Shown: one piece after another, positions 1 through 8,756 of the stretch
Numbering within the stretch: position 1 is the first letter of the stretch
Layout: each line of letters opens with the position of its first letter
Source of the DNA: Actinomadura sp. WMMA1423
Lineage (GTDB): Bacteria > Actinomycetota > Actinomycetes > Streptosporangiales > Streptosporangiaceae
Direction of reading: 5' to 3'
DNA length: 64,000 nt
Assembly (NCBI RefSeq): GCF_006547145.1
Contig: NZ_CP041244.1
Span: 1,426,001-1,490,000 of the forward strand
The notes under the pieces: model-generated
What the model was told of the DNA's origin: nothing
Seen by the model: the letters and a program-made list of their open reading frames with translations, nothing else
The model's database searches: none
Translations under genes and position numbers: made by a program

Positions 1-549
1 CCGCACGTACGCCTGGCGCTCCCGCTCGTCGGCCACCAGCGTGAAGAGCTCCTCGAACTGGTCGACCACCAGCACGAGGCGGCCGGTCCCGCCGGCGGAC
101 GGGACCTGGCCCGGGTCGTTCCGCAACCGCTCGTGCACCGCTTCGACAGGTCCGCCACAGGTCTCGGCCCACGCCTCGGCCAGTGCCCGCAGCGGCTCCG
201 CGGTCGGCGTGATCACCAGGCGCGGCCACCGGTGCGACCCCGCGACCGGCAGCGCCCCCTCGGCCAGCGCCGGGATCAGCCCCGCCCGTAACAGCGAGGA
301 CTTGCCCACACCCGAGGCGCCCGAGACCAGCAGGATCGACCCGCCCTTCTCCAGGCGCGCCCCCAGGCGGGAGAGAAGGCCGCCGGTCGCCCGCGCGCGT
401 CCGAAGAACAGGTCGGATCTGTCCGTGCTGAAAGGCGCCAGGCCCTGGTAGGGGCATCCGTCGGACGGCGGCGCGAGGCCCGCGGAGGCCGTCGGCCGCG
501 CGGGGACGTGCGGCGGGCCGCCCTCGCTCCCTTCGTTCATACCCGGCAT
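1..549 (-). CDS. nSTAND1-type NTPase, partial (C-terminal part beyond the left edge)
   Basis: The visible 183 residues are the start of a STAND-family signalling ATPase. A short disordered N-terminus (about 1-30) is followed by the nSTAND1 entry segment (CPYQGLAPF, then DLFFGR, about 32-51), a Walker A loop GASGVGKSS (77-85) and a Walker B stretch LVLVVDQFEELF (about 158-169). In this family the NTPase is normally followed by WD40 or other sensor repeats, which would lie outside the window. Start chosen at ATG 549; an in-frame ATG at 540 is equally possible. The gene lies 77 bp downstream of, and on the same strand as, a stand-alone SARP gene. That order matches the domain order of fused SARP-nSTAND regulators, so the two may act together (inference). 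Confidence 0.85.
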   Translation of the reverse strand, partial: MPGMNEGSEGGPPHVPARPTASAGLAPPSDGCPYQGLAPFSTDRSDLFFGRARATGGLLSRLGARLEKGGSILLVSGASGVGKSSLLRAGLIPALAEGALPVAGSHRWPRLVITPTAEPLRALAEAWAETCGGPVEAVHERLRNDPGQVPSAGGTGRLVLVVDQFEELFTLVADERERQAYVR

Positions 550-626
550 TCTGGTCAGGCGACGCGGTATTGATCAATCGCATCGACCCGAGAACGGCGG
601 GAAGGCCCCCCGCCGGGGGCGCCGTC

Positions 627-1448
627 CTAGAGGCTGGGCGCCCTCATGGCCAGCAGGTCCGCGTGGATCCGCTTCAACGCGGGATGGGGATCCGTCCCGA
701 GTTCCGCCGCGATCCGGGCTCTGACCTCCTCGTACCTGGCCAGTGCGTCGGCCTGGCGGCCCGAGCGGCACAACGCGACGAGGAGCCGCGCCCACAACGA
801 CTCGCGCAACGGGTACCGCGCGGTCAGTTCGCTCAGCTCCACCACGAGCTCCCCGTGCCGGCCGGCGCGCACGTCGAGGTCGACGCGGCGCTCCAGCGCG
901 GCGAGGTACCGCTCGACCAGCCAGGGCCTCTCCGCCTCCTGCAGCCATCTGGACGGCACGCCTTCGAGCGGCCTGCCCCGCCACAGGTCGAGCGCCTCCA
1001 CGAGCCGCGCCCGCTCGTCCGCGGTGCCGGACGCGCTCGAAGCCTCGCTCAGCACCCTCACGAACCGCAGGACGTCGACGTGCTCGGGATCGACGTGCAG
1101 GACATAGCCGATGGGCCCCGAGCCGATCCACTCCGCACCGAGCGCGCCGCGCAGCCGCGCGACATAGGTCTGCACGCTGCGGCGGACGTTGCCCGGTGCC
1201 CTCTCGTCCGCCCACACGGCCGTGGCCAGGCGCTCGACCGACACCACTTGGCCCGCCGACAGCGCGAGCATTGCCAGCAGCACCCGCAGCCGGCCCGCCG
1301 ACAACGAGACCGGGCTCCCGTCCACGAAGACGGAGAGCGGCCCCAGCAGCCCGACCGAGAGCACCCCCCGCTTCCGGCCGGCCGGTTCTCCCCCGGCCAC
1401 GACACTCGATTCCCCGTTACGCGCGTACACATCGCCCCTGAGGTCCAT
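627..1448 (-). CDS. SARP-family transcriptional regulator (winged helix + BTAD)
   Basis: A 273-residue protein with an OmpR-like winged-helix DNA-binding domain (about 30-115, starting LSVGLLGPLSVF) and a bacterial transcriptional activator domain (about 120-268). BTAD hallmarks include ALDLWRGRPL and the late RYPLRESLWARLLVALCRSGRQADAL helix pair. It has no ATPase domain, so it is a small AfsR/DnrI-type activator. Such proteins bind direct repeats and switch on secondary-metabolism genes. The annotated ATG at 1448 has no good Shine-Dalgarno; downstream GTG codons closer to the winged helix (residues 20-45) are plausible alternatives. It probably shares a transcript with the nSTAND1 gene downstream. 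Confidence 0.9.
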   Translation of the reverse strand: MDLRGDVYARNGESSVVAGGEPAGRKRGVLSVGLLGPLSVFVDGSPVSLSAGRLRVLLAMLALSAGQVVSVERLATAVWADERAPGNVRRSVQTYVARLRGALGAEWIGSGPIGYVLHVDPEHVDVLRFVRVLSEASSASGTADERARLVEALDLWRGRPLEGVPSRWLQEAERPWLVERYLAALERRVDLDVRAGRHGELVVELSELTARYPLRESLWARLLVALCRSGRQADALARYEEVRARIAAELGTDPHPALKRIHADLLAMRAPSL

Positions 1449-1527
1449 GACCGACGGTCAGGGCCCCACGCCGCCCCGACGCCGGCCCCCGAAGAGATCA
1501 GCACGCACATCGAAGGCTCCGATCGCC

Positions 1528-1550
1528 CCGTCCGACAAGCCGTCGGACGG
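1528..1550. terminator. Perfect 9-bp inverted repeat
   Basis: CCGTCCGAC and GTCGGACGG face each other across AAGCC. It sits 72 bp after the stop of the large SARP-ATPase gene and 80 bp before the start of the small SARP. It could terminate the former or act as an operator for the latter; no U-tract is visible. Confidence 0.5.
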
Positions 1551-1621
1551 AAATGAACGGAATCGGACGCCGGTCCCCCGCCCCGCCGTCCCTGGGGCCG
1601 CCGGCCACCGTCCCTGCCGGG

Positions 1622-4600
1622 TCACCGGGGCCTGAGGCCCGGCGCCTCGGCGGCGCGCGCCAGGTGCTCCGCCGCCGCGTCCGGGCGGCCGAGCCGCTCG
1701 GCGAGCTTCGCCAGGACGGCGTGGTTGGAGCCCGCGCAGGCCAGCGCCGAGCCGACGACCTGGAGCCGGTCCCGGTACGGGTACAGCAACCGGTACATGG
1801 CCGCCGGGTCGGGGGTGCCGAGGACGGCGGCGATCTCCCCGAGCTGGCCGTGCTCGAAGTCCGAGGCCCACGTCTGCTCGCGGGGCACCCGGTCCAGGCT
1901 CCAGCGAAGGAGCAGGTGCCGGGCGCGCTCCTGCTCGCCCGCGTCCAGCAGGGCGAGGACGGCGGTGGGGCGCAGCGCCGCGTTCTCCGGGTGCGGCGCC
2001 GCGGCGAGGAGTTCGTCGAGCCTGCCGGGGACCCGCCCCCTCGCCCGGTCCAGCACGGTGAGCTGCATGAGGCGGGCCCACTGCGCGCCCCACACGCTGG
2101 TCCGGCGGTGCTGCCGGTCCGCCTGCTCGATGAGTTCGAGGGCCGTCTCGTCGTCGCCCCGCAGGATCGCGTACCCGGCCTGCTGGTAGGTGTGCTGGAG
2201 TTCCAGTTCGAGGATGCCGAGGCTCTGGACCATGCGCCCGGACCGTTCGAGGCCGTCCTCGTACTCGGCGATCCGGCCGAACTTCAGGTGCGCCGAGAGC
2301 AGGTGCATGCGCGCGATCACCTCGGTGACGGCCGGCAGCCCGGCGCCCGCCAGCGCGAGCGACTCCTCGAGCGCGGCGATCCTGGCGGGCTCCCGCTCCG
2401 GGACCCAGGCGGCGATGACGTAGTTGTTCAGCGTCCGGCCGCGCAGCTCCGGGTCGCCGATCCGCCGGGCGATCTCCACCGCCTCCTCGGCCAGCCGCTC
2501 GCCCTCGGGACGGTCGGGACCGTAGTACAGCTCGACGGCCAGGGTGCCCAGCAGCTCCGCCCGCCGGCGCGGATCACGCGTCTCGGCGATCAGTTCCCGC
2601 AGCAGCGCGGCGAAGCCGGAGTCGACGGTCCCGTAGGCGCGCCAGTTCCACAGCGTCACGCCGCCGAGGATGGACACGGCGTCCGCGAGCCGTTCCCGGT
2701 CTCCGGCCCGCCGGGCGATCTCCACCGCCTCGTCCAGCACCCTGTCGGCGCCGCGGACGTCGCCCGACAGCCGCAGCTCCTCCACGAGGGTGATCAGCGT
2801 CCGGTAGCGGCGGTCCTGCCCGTCCCCGCCCGGCGGCAGCACCGCCAGGGCCCGCTCGCGGTGCCGGGCGGCCTGGTCGAACGCGAGCTTCCTGCGGGCC
2901 TCGTCGGCTGCGCGGGAGCAGGTCCGGAAGGCGGGCTCGGACGCGGTTCCGCCGGCGGCGTGGAACCGGTGCCGCGCCAGGTCGTCCAGCCGGCCCTCAC
3001 CGCCGTGGACGGCCTCGATGGCGTCGGCGAGGAGCGCGTGCAGTTGCGTCCGCTCCCCCGGGGCCAGCCGCGCCGACAGCGCCTCCCGGGAGATGTCGTG
3101 GACGAACCGCCACTTCCACGTCTCCTCGTCGTGCCGGAGCAGCCCGCTGTCCAGCGCGGGCTCCAGCGCGGTCACGACCTGCGCCGGGTCCATCCGGACG
3201 GCGTGGGCGAGGATCCCGACGTCGATCTCGGCGCCCGCCAGCGCGGCCAGCCGCACCAGGACGCGGGTGTGCTCGGGCAGCCGCTCGAACCGGCGCTCCA
3301 CGACGTCCCGGACGGTGGCGGGCACCTGCGCTCGCGAGCGCCCGTCCGCGTCGTCGTGGAACCTGAGCAGCTCGGCGAGGAAGAAGGGGTTCCCGCCGGT
3401 GCGCTCCCGCACCGCCGCCGCGTCCGGCAGGCCGTCGCCGTGCCCGCCGAGCAGGGTCTCGATCTCGGGGACGGAGAGCCCGGACAGCGGGAGCCGGTGG
3501 ACGGCGCGCTCGCGTCCGAGCAGGGCCAGCGTGTCCTCCAGCGCCGCCGGGTCGAGCGCGTCGGTGGACCTGCACGTCGCCACGATGCCGCACGGCAGGC
3601 CGCGCAACCGCCCGATGAGCAGCCGCAGCGCCTGCAGTGACCCCGCGTCGGCCCACTGCAGGTCGTCCAGGACGAGGAGCAGCGGTCCGGTGCGGGCGGC
3701 CTCGACGACGGCGCGGGCGATGGCCTCCAGCAGGCGGAAACGCTCGATCGCCAGGTCCTGGGTGCCCGCGGCCCCGCGGTCTCCGGCGCGGCCGGCCGGA
3801 CGGTCCCGTGCGCCGCCCGCGAAGGCGGGCCGCTCCACGCCCAGCTCCTGGAGCACCTGTTCCCAGAGCCAGAACGGCGGGGCGCCCAGGTCCTCGACCG
3901 CCCGCGCCCACACCACGTCCATGTGCCGCTCGCGGGCGAGCCGCGCGGCGGCCTCGGCGAGCGTGGTCTTGCCGATCCCCGCCTCGCCCTCGAGCAGCAC
4001 CATCGTCCCGGTGCCGCGGCGGGCGGCCTCGATCCCGGCCCGCAGCTCGCCGAGCTCGCGTTCGCGTCCCACGAGCCCGGGCACGGCGTCCGCGGCCCGC
4101 TCGTCCTGCTGCGGCGCCGCCTGCCCGGCGGCGCGGGGCGTCCGTCCCGTGCTTCCGGACGGCACCGGGCGCGAGACGTCCGGCGGGGTCCGCGCCTCCA
4201 GGGCGGAAGCGGATTTCCGGGCGGGGACGGCATCCGGAACGGGGGTGGCGGTGGCCACCTCGCCGAGCGAGGGGTCGCGGCGCAGGATCGCGCTCTGCAG
4301 GTCGGCCAGCTCCGGCCCCGGGACCAGCCCGAGCTCCTCGTCCAGCAGCCGGCGGCAGTCCTGGTACGCCTGCAGCGCGTCGGCCTGCCTGCCGTCGCGG
4401 TAGGCGGCGAGCATGAGCCGCGCCCAGTACCGCTCCCGGAGCGGCTGCTCGCGGACGAGCGTCTCGGCGGTCGCGGCGGCCGTCTCCGGGCGGCCGCATC
4501 CGAGCAGCGCGGCGGCCCTGCAGTCCAGCGCGCGCAGCCGCAGCTCCGCCAGGGCCTCGGCGTGCCCGGCCAGGTCGGGGTCCTCGGCGACGTCGGCGAA

Positions 4601-5071
4601 GGGGCGCCCGCGCCACAGCGCGAGGGCGCGGTCCGCGGCCTCGAGGGCGGCGGGGTGGTCCGCCCGCTCCACCAGCCGCTCGCCGCCGGCGACCAGGGCG
4701 GCGAACAGCTCGGTGTCGACCTCGCCTTCCGCCGCGCTCAGCAGGTACCCGGGCGGGCGGGTCACGATCGCGCCCGTGCCGGTCCGGGCCCTGCGGGACG
4801 GATCGAGCAGCCGCCGCGCCTGGGAGATGTAGACCTGGAGCGTCCCCACCGCGGAGGCCGGGGGCTCTCCCGCCCACAACCGGTCGACCAGCCGGTCGAC
4901 CGAGACGACCCGGTTGGCGTCCGCGATCAGCAGCGTCAGCAGCGCGCGCAGCTTGGCCGAGCCGACGACGACGGGCGCGCCCGCCGCGTCGGTCACCTCC
5001 AGCGGCCCCAGGACCCGGAACCGGGGGATCCCGGCGGCAGCACCGGACCCACGCTCGAAATCGCCTTCCAC
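1622..5071 (-). CDS. AfsR-like SARP regulator with AAA ATPase and helical repeat domains
   Basis: A 1149-residue regulator. Order: winged helix (about 17-110, FRVLGPLEV), BTAD (about 115-270, with AADRALALWRGRPF), a Pro/Ser-rich linker (about 275-330), then an AAA_16/STAND-type ATPase. The ATPase has LVGRERELGEL, Walker A GEAGIGKTT (near 360) and Walker B LLLVLDDLQWAD (near 463). The rest is alpha-helical TPR-like. There is no LuxR HTH at the C-terminus, which separates it from LAL proteins. Start is GTG 5071 behind a GGGGGCGG stretch. It is divergently arranged with an FAD-linked oxidoreductase about 200 bp away, the obvious candidate target. The family activates antibiotic or differentiation genes; the actual target is not shown by the sequence. 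Confidence 0.93.
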   Translation of the reverse strand: MEGDFERGSGAAAGIPRFRVLGPLEVTDAAGAPVVVGSAKLRALLTLLIADANRVVSVDRLVDRLWAGEPPASAVGTLQVYISQARRLLDPSRRARTGTGAIVTRPPGYLLSAAEGEVDTELFAALVAGGERLVERADHPAALEAADRALALWRGRPFADVAEDPDLAGHAEALAELRLRALDCRAAALLGCGRPETAAATAETLVREQPLRERYWARLMLAAYRDGRQADALQAYQDCRRLLDEELGLVPGPELADLQSAILRRDPSLGEVATATPVPDAVPARKSASALEARTPPDVSRPVPSGSTGRTPRAAGQAAPQQDERAADAVPGLVGRERELGELRAGIEAARRGTGTMVLLEGEAGIGKTTLAEAAARLARERHMDVVWARAVEDLGAPPFWLWEQVLQELGVERPAFAGGARDRPAGRAGDRGAAGTQDLAIERFRLLEAIARAVVEAARTGPLLLVLDDLQWADAGSLQALRLLIGRLRGLPCGIVATCRSTDALDPAALEDTLALLGRERAVHRLPLSGLSVPEIETLLGGHGDGLPDAAAVRERTGGNPFFLAELLRFHDDADGRSRAQVPATVRDVVERRFERLPEHTRVLVRLAALAGAEIDVGILAHAVRMDPAQVVTALEPALDSGLLRHDEETWKWRFVHDISREALSARLAPGERTQLHALLADAIEAVHGGEGRLDDLARHRFHAAGGTASEPAFRTCSRAADEARRKLAFDQAARHRERALAVLPPGGDGQDRRYRTLITLVEELRLSGDVRGADRVLDEAVEIARRAGDRERLADAVSILGGVTLWNWRAYGTVDSGFAALLRELIAETRDPRRRAELLGTLAVELYYGPDRPEGERLAEEAVEIARRIGDPELRGRTLNNYVIAAWVPEREPARIAALEESLALAGAGLPAVTEVIARMHLLSAHLKFGRIAEYEDGLERSGRMVQSLGILELELQHTYQQAGYAILRGDDETALELIEQADRQHRRTSVWGAQWARLMQLTVLDRARGRVPGRLDELLAAAPHPENAALRPTAVLALLDAGEQERARHLLLRWSLDRVPREQTWASDFEHGQLGEIAAVLGTPDPAAMYRLLYPYRDRLQVVGSALACAGSNHAVLAKLAERLGRPDAAAEHLARAAEAPGLRPR

Positions 5072-5270
5072 CCGCCCCCGCCGTGGTCCCCGTTGTCCCC
5101 CGTGCCGGCCGCCCGGCCGCCGCTTGAGGACGGCTTGTGTCCGGCCTTAACGGCACCGAACAGGCCAAATGTAACCCACCCCGAAGGGCGCCCCAAGTGC
5201 CGCCTGCGAGAACAGAGGCACCTCCCGCCGCTCGGCACCGCCGAGAAGATCCCGAACAGGAGAGATCACC

Positions 5271-6668
5271 GTGACCACCATGTCCCTCCCGGACCTCGAC
5301 GGCCTTCGCGAGCAGGTCCTCGGCCCGGTCCTCACCCCCGGCCACCCCGGCCTCGACCGGGAGGTCGCGCCGTTCAACCTGGCGGTCCGGCACCGCCCCG
5401 CGGTCGTCGTCGGCGCGACCGGAGCGGCCGACGTGGCGGCGGCGGTCGGGTTCGCCCGGCGGTACGGGCTGCCCGTCGCCGTCCACGCCACCGGGCACGG
5501 CTCGGTCGCCCCCGTGGTGGGGGCGCTGGTCGTCAACACCGGCCGCATGCGCGGCGTCGCCGTCGACGCGGCCACCCGGACCGCCCGGGTCGAGGCGGGC
5601 GCCACCTGGGGCGAGGTGATCGAGGCCGCCGCGCCGTTCGGGCTCGCCCCGCTCTGCGGCTCGGCGCCGGCCGTCGGCGCCGTCGGCTACACGCTGGGCG
5701 GGGGCCTGGGCCCGATCGCCCGGACCTACGGCTTCGCCGCCGACCACGTCCGGTCCCTGGAGGTCGTGACCGCCGACGGACGGAAGCGCATCGCGGACGC
5801 CGACACCGAGCCGGACCTCTTCTGGGCCCTTCGCGGGGGCAAGGGCGACTTCGGGATCGTGACCGCCATGACGATCGACCTCTTCCCGGTCGCGAGCCTG
5901 TACGGCGGCGGGATCTTCTACGCGGGCGAGGACGCGGCATGGGTCCTGCACGCCTACCGCGAGTGGTCCCGCGACCTGCCCGAGTCGACCACGACGTCCA
6001 TCGCGCTGATCCGGCTGCCGCCGGTGGAGGAGCTGCCGCCGCCGCTGCGCGGCCGGTTCGCCGTCCACCTGCGCGTCGCCCACGTCGGCGGCCGGGCCGA
6101 GGGCGAGCGGCTGCTCGCGCCGATGCGCTCGGTCGCCCCGGCGATCATCGACACGGTCGGCATGATGCCGTACACGGCCATCGGCTCCATCCACAACGAC
6201 CCGACCGACCCGATGCCCGTCTGGGAGCGGGGCGCGCTGTTCCGGGAGCTCACCGTGGAGGCGGTCCAGGCGCTGCTGGAGACGGCCGGGCCGGGCGCCG
6301 AGTCCCCGCCGCACATGGTCGAGGTGCGCCAGCTCGGCGGCGCGGTGGCCCGCGCGCCGCGGATCCCGAACGCGGTCGGCGGGCGGGACGCGGCGTACTC
6401 GCTGCTCGTGCTCGCCCCGCCGCCCCCGCAGGACATGGAGGCCCTGGTGCGGCCGCTCGGCGAGCGCGTCATCGACGCCGTCCGCCCGTGGACGACCGGC
6501 GGCTCGCTCCTCAACTTCCAGGGGGCGGCCACGGCGCCCGAGCAGGTCGCCGCCGTCTGGCCGACCGACGTCCACCGGCGGCTGAGGGAGCTGAAGGCCG
6601 TCTACGACCCGGCCGGAATGTTCCGGTTCGGCCACTCCCTGGGCGTCCCGGACTCCGCCGCGGCCTGA
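5271..6668 (+). CDS. FAD-linked oxidoreductase, berberine-bridge-enzyme (BBE) / PCMH type
   Basis: A 465-residue flavin oxidoreductase with an N-terminal FAD-binding PCMH fold (about 40-210) and a C-terminal BBE segment ending YDPAGMFRFGHSL. These enzymes oxidise alcohols, sugars or ring carbons using covalently bound FAD. The usual histidine attachment site fits His76 in ATGHGS. In bicovalent members a Cys precedes the Pro of the xPTVG motif; here that place is Ala132, and a Cys (129) lies three residues earlier, so FAD is probably bound only through His or the site is shifted. GTG 5271 is preceded by AGGAGAG at good spacing; ATG 5280 is an alternative. No signal peptide is seen. It is divergent from the SARP-ATPase and followed by a strong hairpin. 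Confidence 0.92.
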   Translation: MTTMSLPDLDGLREQVLGPVLTPGHPGLDREVAPFNLAVRHRPAVVVGATGAADVAAAVGFARRYGLPVAVHATGHGSVAPVVGALVVNTGRMRGVAVDAATRTARVEAGATWGEVIEAAAPFGLAPLCGSAPAVGAVGYTLGGGLGPIARTYGFAADHVRSLEVVTADGRKRIADADTEPDLFWALRGGKGDFGIVTAMTIDLFPVASLYGGGIFYAGEDAAWVLHAYREWSRDLPESTTTSIALIRLPPVEELPPPLRGRFAVHLRVAHVGGRAEGERLLAPMRSVAPAIIDTVGMMPYTAIGSIHNDPTDPMPVWERGALFRELTVEAVQALLETAGPGAESPPHMVEVRQLGGAVARAPRIPNAVGGRDAAYSLLVLAPPPPQDMEALVRPLGERVIDAVRPWTTGGSLLNFQGAATAPEQVAAVWPTDVHRRLRELKAVYDPAGMFRFGHSLGVPDSAAA

Positions 6669-6680
6669 CCGCCGACCAGT

Positions 6681-6716
6681 GATCGTCCTGGAGGCCGGGG
6701 GCCCTCCAGGACGATC
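6681..6716 (+). terminator. Strong hairpin after the FAD oxidoreductase gene
   Basis: Perfect 14-bp arms (GATCGTCCTGGAGG / CCTCCAGGACGATC) with an 8-nt loop, beginning 12 bp after the oxidoreductase stop. There is no U-tract, as is common in high-GC actinobacteria. Confidence 0.8.
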
Positions 6717-6764
6717 CCGCCGTCCCGCTCACCCGGCCGGCCCGGCCACCGGACGGGGCCCCGG

Positions 6765-6932
6765 CCCTCGTAGTCGATCAGGTCCCGGCCGGCCTGGTAC
6801 GCCCGGCCGTCCCGGAGACCGTGGCCTCCTGCCGGGCCCCTGGACCCGGGGCCGTGGACGGCGGCACGCTCACGAGCGGTCGTGGATGGTCTGGTCGCGT
6901 CCGGCCTGGTAGACCCGGCCGTGCCCGGAGGC
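6765..6932 (-). repeat. Duplicated 3' segment encoding a GRxYQAGRD motif
   Basis: Two closely similar segments, 6873-6932 and 6765-6820, read on the minus strand as SGHGRVYQAGRDQTIHDR and LRDGRAYQAGRDLIDYEG. The first is the in-frame C-terminus of the gene at 6870-7349. The second lies after that gene's stop and in a different frame. This looks like a tandem motif array cut short by a frameshift, or a partial duplication. Confidence 0.6.
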
Positions 6933-7349
6933 TTCGGCGCGCTGGGAGACATAGGTGGCGCCGTCCCCGGTGAAGACGTTCCCGGAGACGTCACCGCCGA
7001 CCGCGACCGACCGCTCCCCCGAGGCGACGACGTCGCCCCGGGGGAGCCGCGACTCCCGCACCAGGAGGCGCAGCCGTTCGGCGAACTCCGGGTCGCCGTC
7101 CGCCGCGTCGGCGACCGCGTCCGCGACCCGCCGCACCGTCCGGTCGCTGACCCGGCCGGCCGGGGCCTGCTCGGTCAGCGCCGCCAGCGCCGGATCCGCG
7201 CCCAGCTTGACGACGATCAGGTCGTGGACCGCGTCCGGCGCCCCGTCCGCCGGGCGCTCCGCCGGGCCGCCCTCATTCGCCAGCCCTCGCACCAGATGGT
7301 CGACCGCGGCCCGCGCCACGTGCTCGATCTCCGACACCGGTCGCCTCAC
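6870..7349 (-). CDS. Small helical protein with Gly-rich tail ending in a VYQAGRD motif; function unknown
   Basis: A 159-residue protein with no assigned function. Residues about 5-105 are predicted helical and hydrophilic. The tail (about 106-159) changes character to short Gly-rich beta-prone strings (VAVGGDVSGNVFTGDGA, then GRVYQAGRDQTI). This plan, a small helical domain plus a short Gly/Gln-containing repeat, resembles actinobacterial proteins linked to STAND/NLR signalling that carry short amyloid-like motifs; that comparison is from memory and is inference. Start: GTG 7349, or GTG 7337, which has GAGG at better spacing. It is convergent with the FAD oxidoreductase. Confidence 0.6.
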   Translation of the reverse strand: MRRPVSEIEHVARAAVDHLVRGLANEGGPAERPADGAPDAVHDLIVVKLGADPALAALTEQAPAGRVSDRTVRRVADAVADAADGDPEFAERLRLLVRESRLPRGDVVASGERSVAVGGDVSGNVFTGDGATYVSQRAEASGHGRVYQAGRDQTIHDRS

Positions 7350-7471
7350 TCTCCTCAGCCGTCAGCGCCCGCGCCGGGCGGGTCCTGTCAGCGCTCATCC
7401 CCTGTCGATCAGACGCTCGGCGACGGCACCGGGATTCAGACCGGAACCGGCCAGGCGACCCGGATCCACCG

Positions 7472-8265
7472 ATGGCCCGTCGCGCGTTGAGCGCCGTCAG
7501 GTGCGGCCTCGTCGGGATCCGCCTCGCCGCGATCGGCCCGGGAGGCCGGCGCGGCTCCGGCCTCGGCCACGTGGGCCCGTGTCCCGGGGGGCCGCGGGAC
7601 GCGCCGAGTCGTCCGCGGGCTCTGGGCTGATCGGCGTTTCCGCGACCGGGCCGCGGGACGCGTGGGCCGTCGGGTACCGGGACGCCGCTGAGAGCGACCC
7701 GGGTAAGGCCGTTCTCCTGCGCCGGGACGGTTTGCGCTGGCGCGAGGCTCCGCTGCCGCGTGAGGTTCCGGACGGCGAGGGCCCGGCGCGGCAGGAGATC
7801 CTGGACGTTCCGCAGGGCGAACTCACCGGGATCTGGCAGATTTCACCCTCCGATGTATGGGCGGTCGGCTTCCTTCACTGCTACGGAGACAACTGCGAGC
7901 GCCCTGTGGGGATGCACTGGGACGGCTCGGCATAATCCCGGGTTCAGGTGCCGATCCAGGTCGGGGAACTGCAGGGAGTCACCGCTCTCGACACCGACCG
8001 GAACGATATTTGGGTCGGCGGAGTCGACCTCGACCACAGGAACCAGATGCTTTTCCTGCACTATGATGGGAAAGCCTGGACTCGCGAGTACGGTCCACCG
8101 TTGATGACCGGCGCCGCCGCAGAAGACGGCCTCAATCGCGTCAATCGGTCCCGCCTGACCGCCGTGCCCGGAACGAGCGCGCTGTGGGCGGTCGGGTCGG
8201 TTCGCATGGGAACCGACAACGGTGATCCGGAGGAGCACTTCGTCCTCCGCCGCGAAGGCCCCTGA
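7472..8265 (+). pseudogene. Broken secreted beta-propeller-like gene
   Basis: Two in-frame pieces, up to 7935 and from 7948, read as one repeat protein with propeller-blade motifs (GPRDAWAVGYRD, SPSDVWAVGFLH, DRNDIWVGGVD, GTSALWAVGSV). The frame is interrupted by TAA at 7933-7935, where the blade consensus expects Trp after DGSA. A second lesion is likely upstream: ATG 7472 opens a signal-peptide-like stretch (MARRALSAVRCGLVGIRLAA) in another frame that ends before the first blade. So at least one nonsense codon and one frameshift are present. The parent was probably a secreted repeat protein of unknown role. Convergent with the SH3-like gene, with a strong hairpin between. Confidence 0.65.
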
Positions 8266-8274
8266 ACCCGCACC

Positions 8275-8303
8275 ACCGGGTGCGCGTCAAGCGCGCACCC
8301 GGT
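8275..8303. terminator. Bidirectional hairpin terminator
   Basis: Perfect 12-bp arms (ACCGGGTGCGCG / CGCGCACCCGGT) with loop TCAAG, lying between the ends of two converging genes (stops at 8265 and 8352). Confidence 0.8.
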
Positions 8304-8351
8304 CCGGGCGGCGGCGATGACCTCCGTCAACGCCGCCCCGGCGAACGTCGT

Positions 8352-8756
8352 TCAGGCGCCTATTCCGCCGGTGCAGGCGGCGGCGATGTAGCCCTTGCGG
8401 CCCTTGTAGTTGACCACCAGCCACTGATCGTCTTTCGGCTCCGCGGCCGCGCACCGGTAGGTTCCCCCCTCGACCTGCGGGCAACTGGCCCCGCTCTTCC
8501 AGCCGAGAAGCTTCTTGCCGTGATAGCGGACGACGACGCCGGCGCTGGTCCGAGGTTCCTTGCGGACGCGGAACTTGTAACCCCGCCTCTTGTCGGTGTG
8601 GACGTAGCACTTGACCTCGCGGACGCCGTCACCGGTGACCGAGTTCGAATGCGCCGCCGTTCCGGCCGGAGAAGCGGGGACTTCCGCATCGGCTGCATTG
8701 GCCGCCCCCGCGAGAGTCACGGCGGCGACCCCCATTACCAACAATGCTCGCCTCAT
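8352..8756 (-). CDS. Small secreted protein with SH3-like fold
   Basis: A 134-residue exported protein. Residues 1-24 are a typical signal peptide (MRRALLVMGVAAVTLAGAANA). The mature part has the strand pattern of a bacterial SH3-like domain: GYKFRVRKEPRTSAGVVVRYHGKKL, then WKSGASCPQ, then DDQWLVVNYKGRKGYI. Cysteines at CYV, SCP, RCA and ACT could form two disulfides. Such domains often bind cell wall or serve as secreted binding modules. Start ATG 8756 is chosen because the signal peptide begins there; the frame stays open 18 codons further upstream. It shares an AT-rich divergent promoter region with the two-component operon. Confidence 0.8.
   Translation of the reverse strand: MRRALLVMGVAAVTLAGAANAADAEVPASPAGTAAHSNSVTGDGVREVKCYVHTDKRRGYKFRVRKEPRTSAGVVVRYHGKKLLGWKSGASCPQVEGGTYRCAAAEPKDDQWLVVNYKGRKGYIAAACTGGIGA

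Noticed and set aside
2997-6635. Frame of 1212 codons on the minus strand
   Set aside because: Its content is Arg/Pro/Gly-rich shadow of the SARP-ATPase and oxidoreductase genes, with no domains.
3923-6682. Frame of 919 codons on the plus strand
   Set aside because: It crosses the divergent promoter and overlaps both real genes in the wrong frame; GC-rich DNA yields such long frames by chance.
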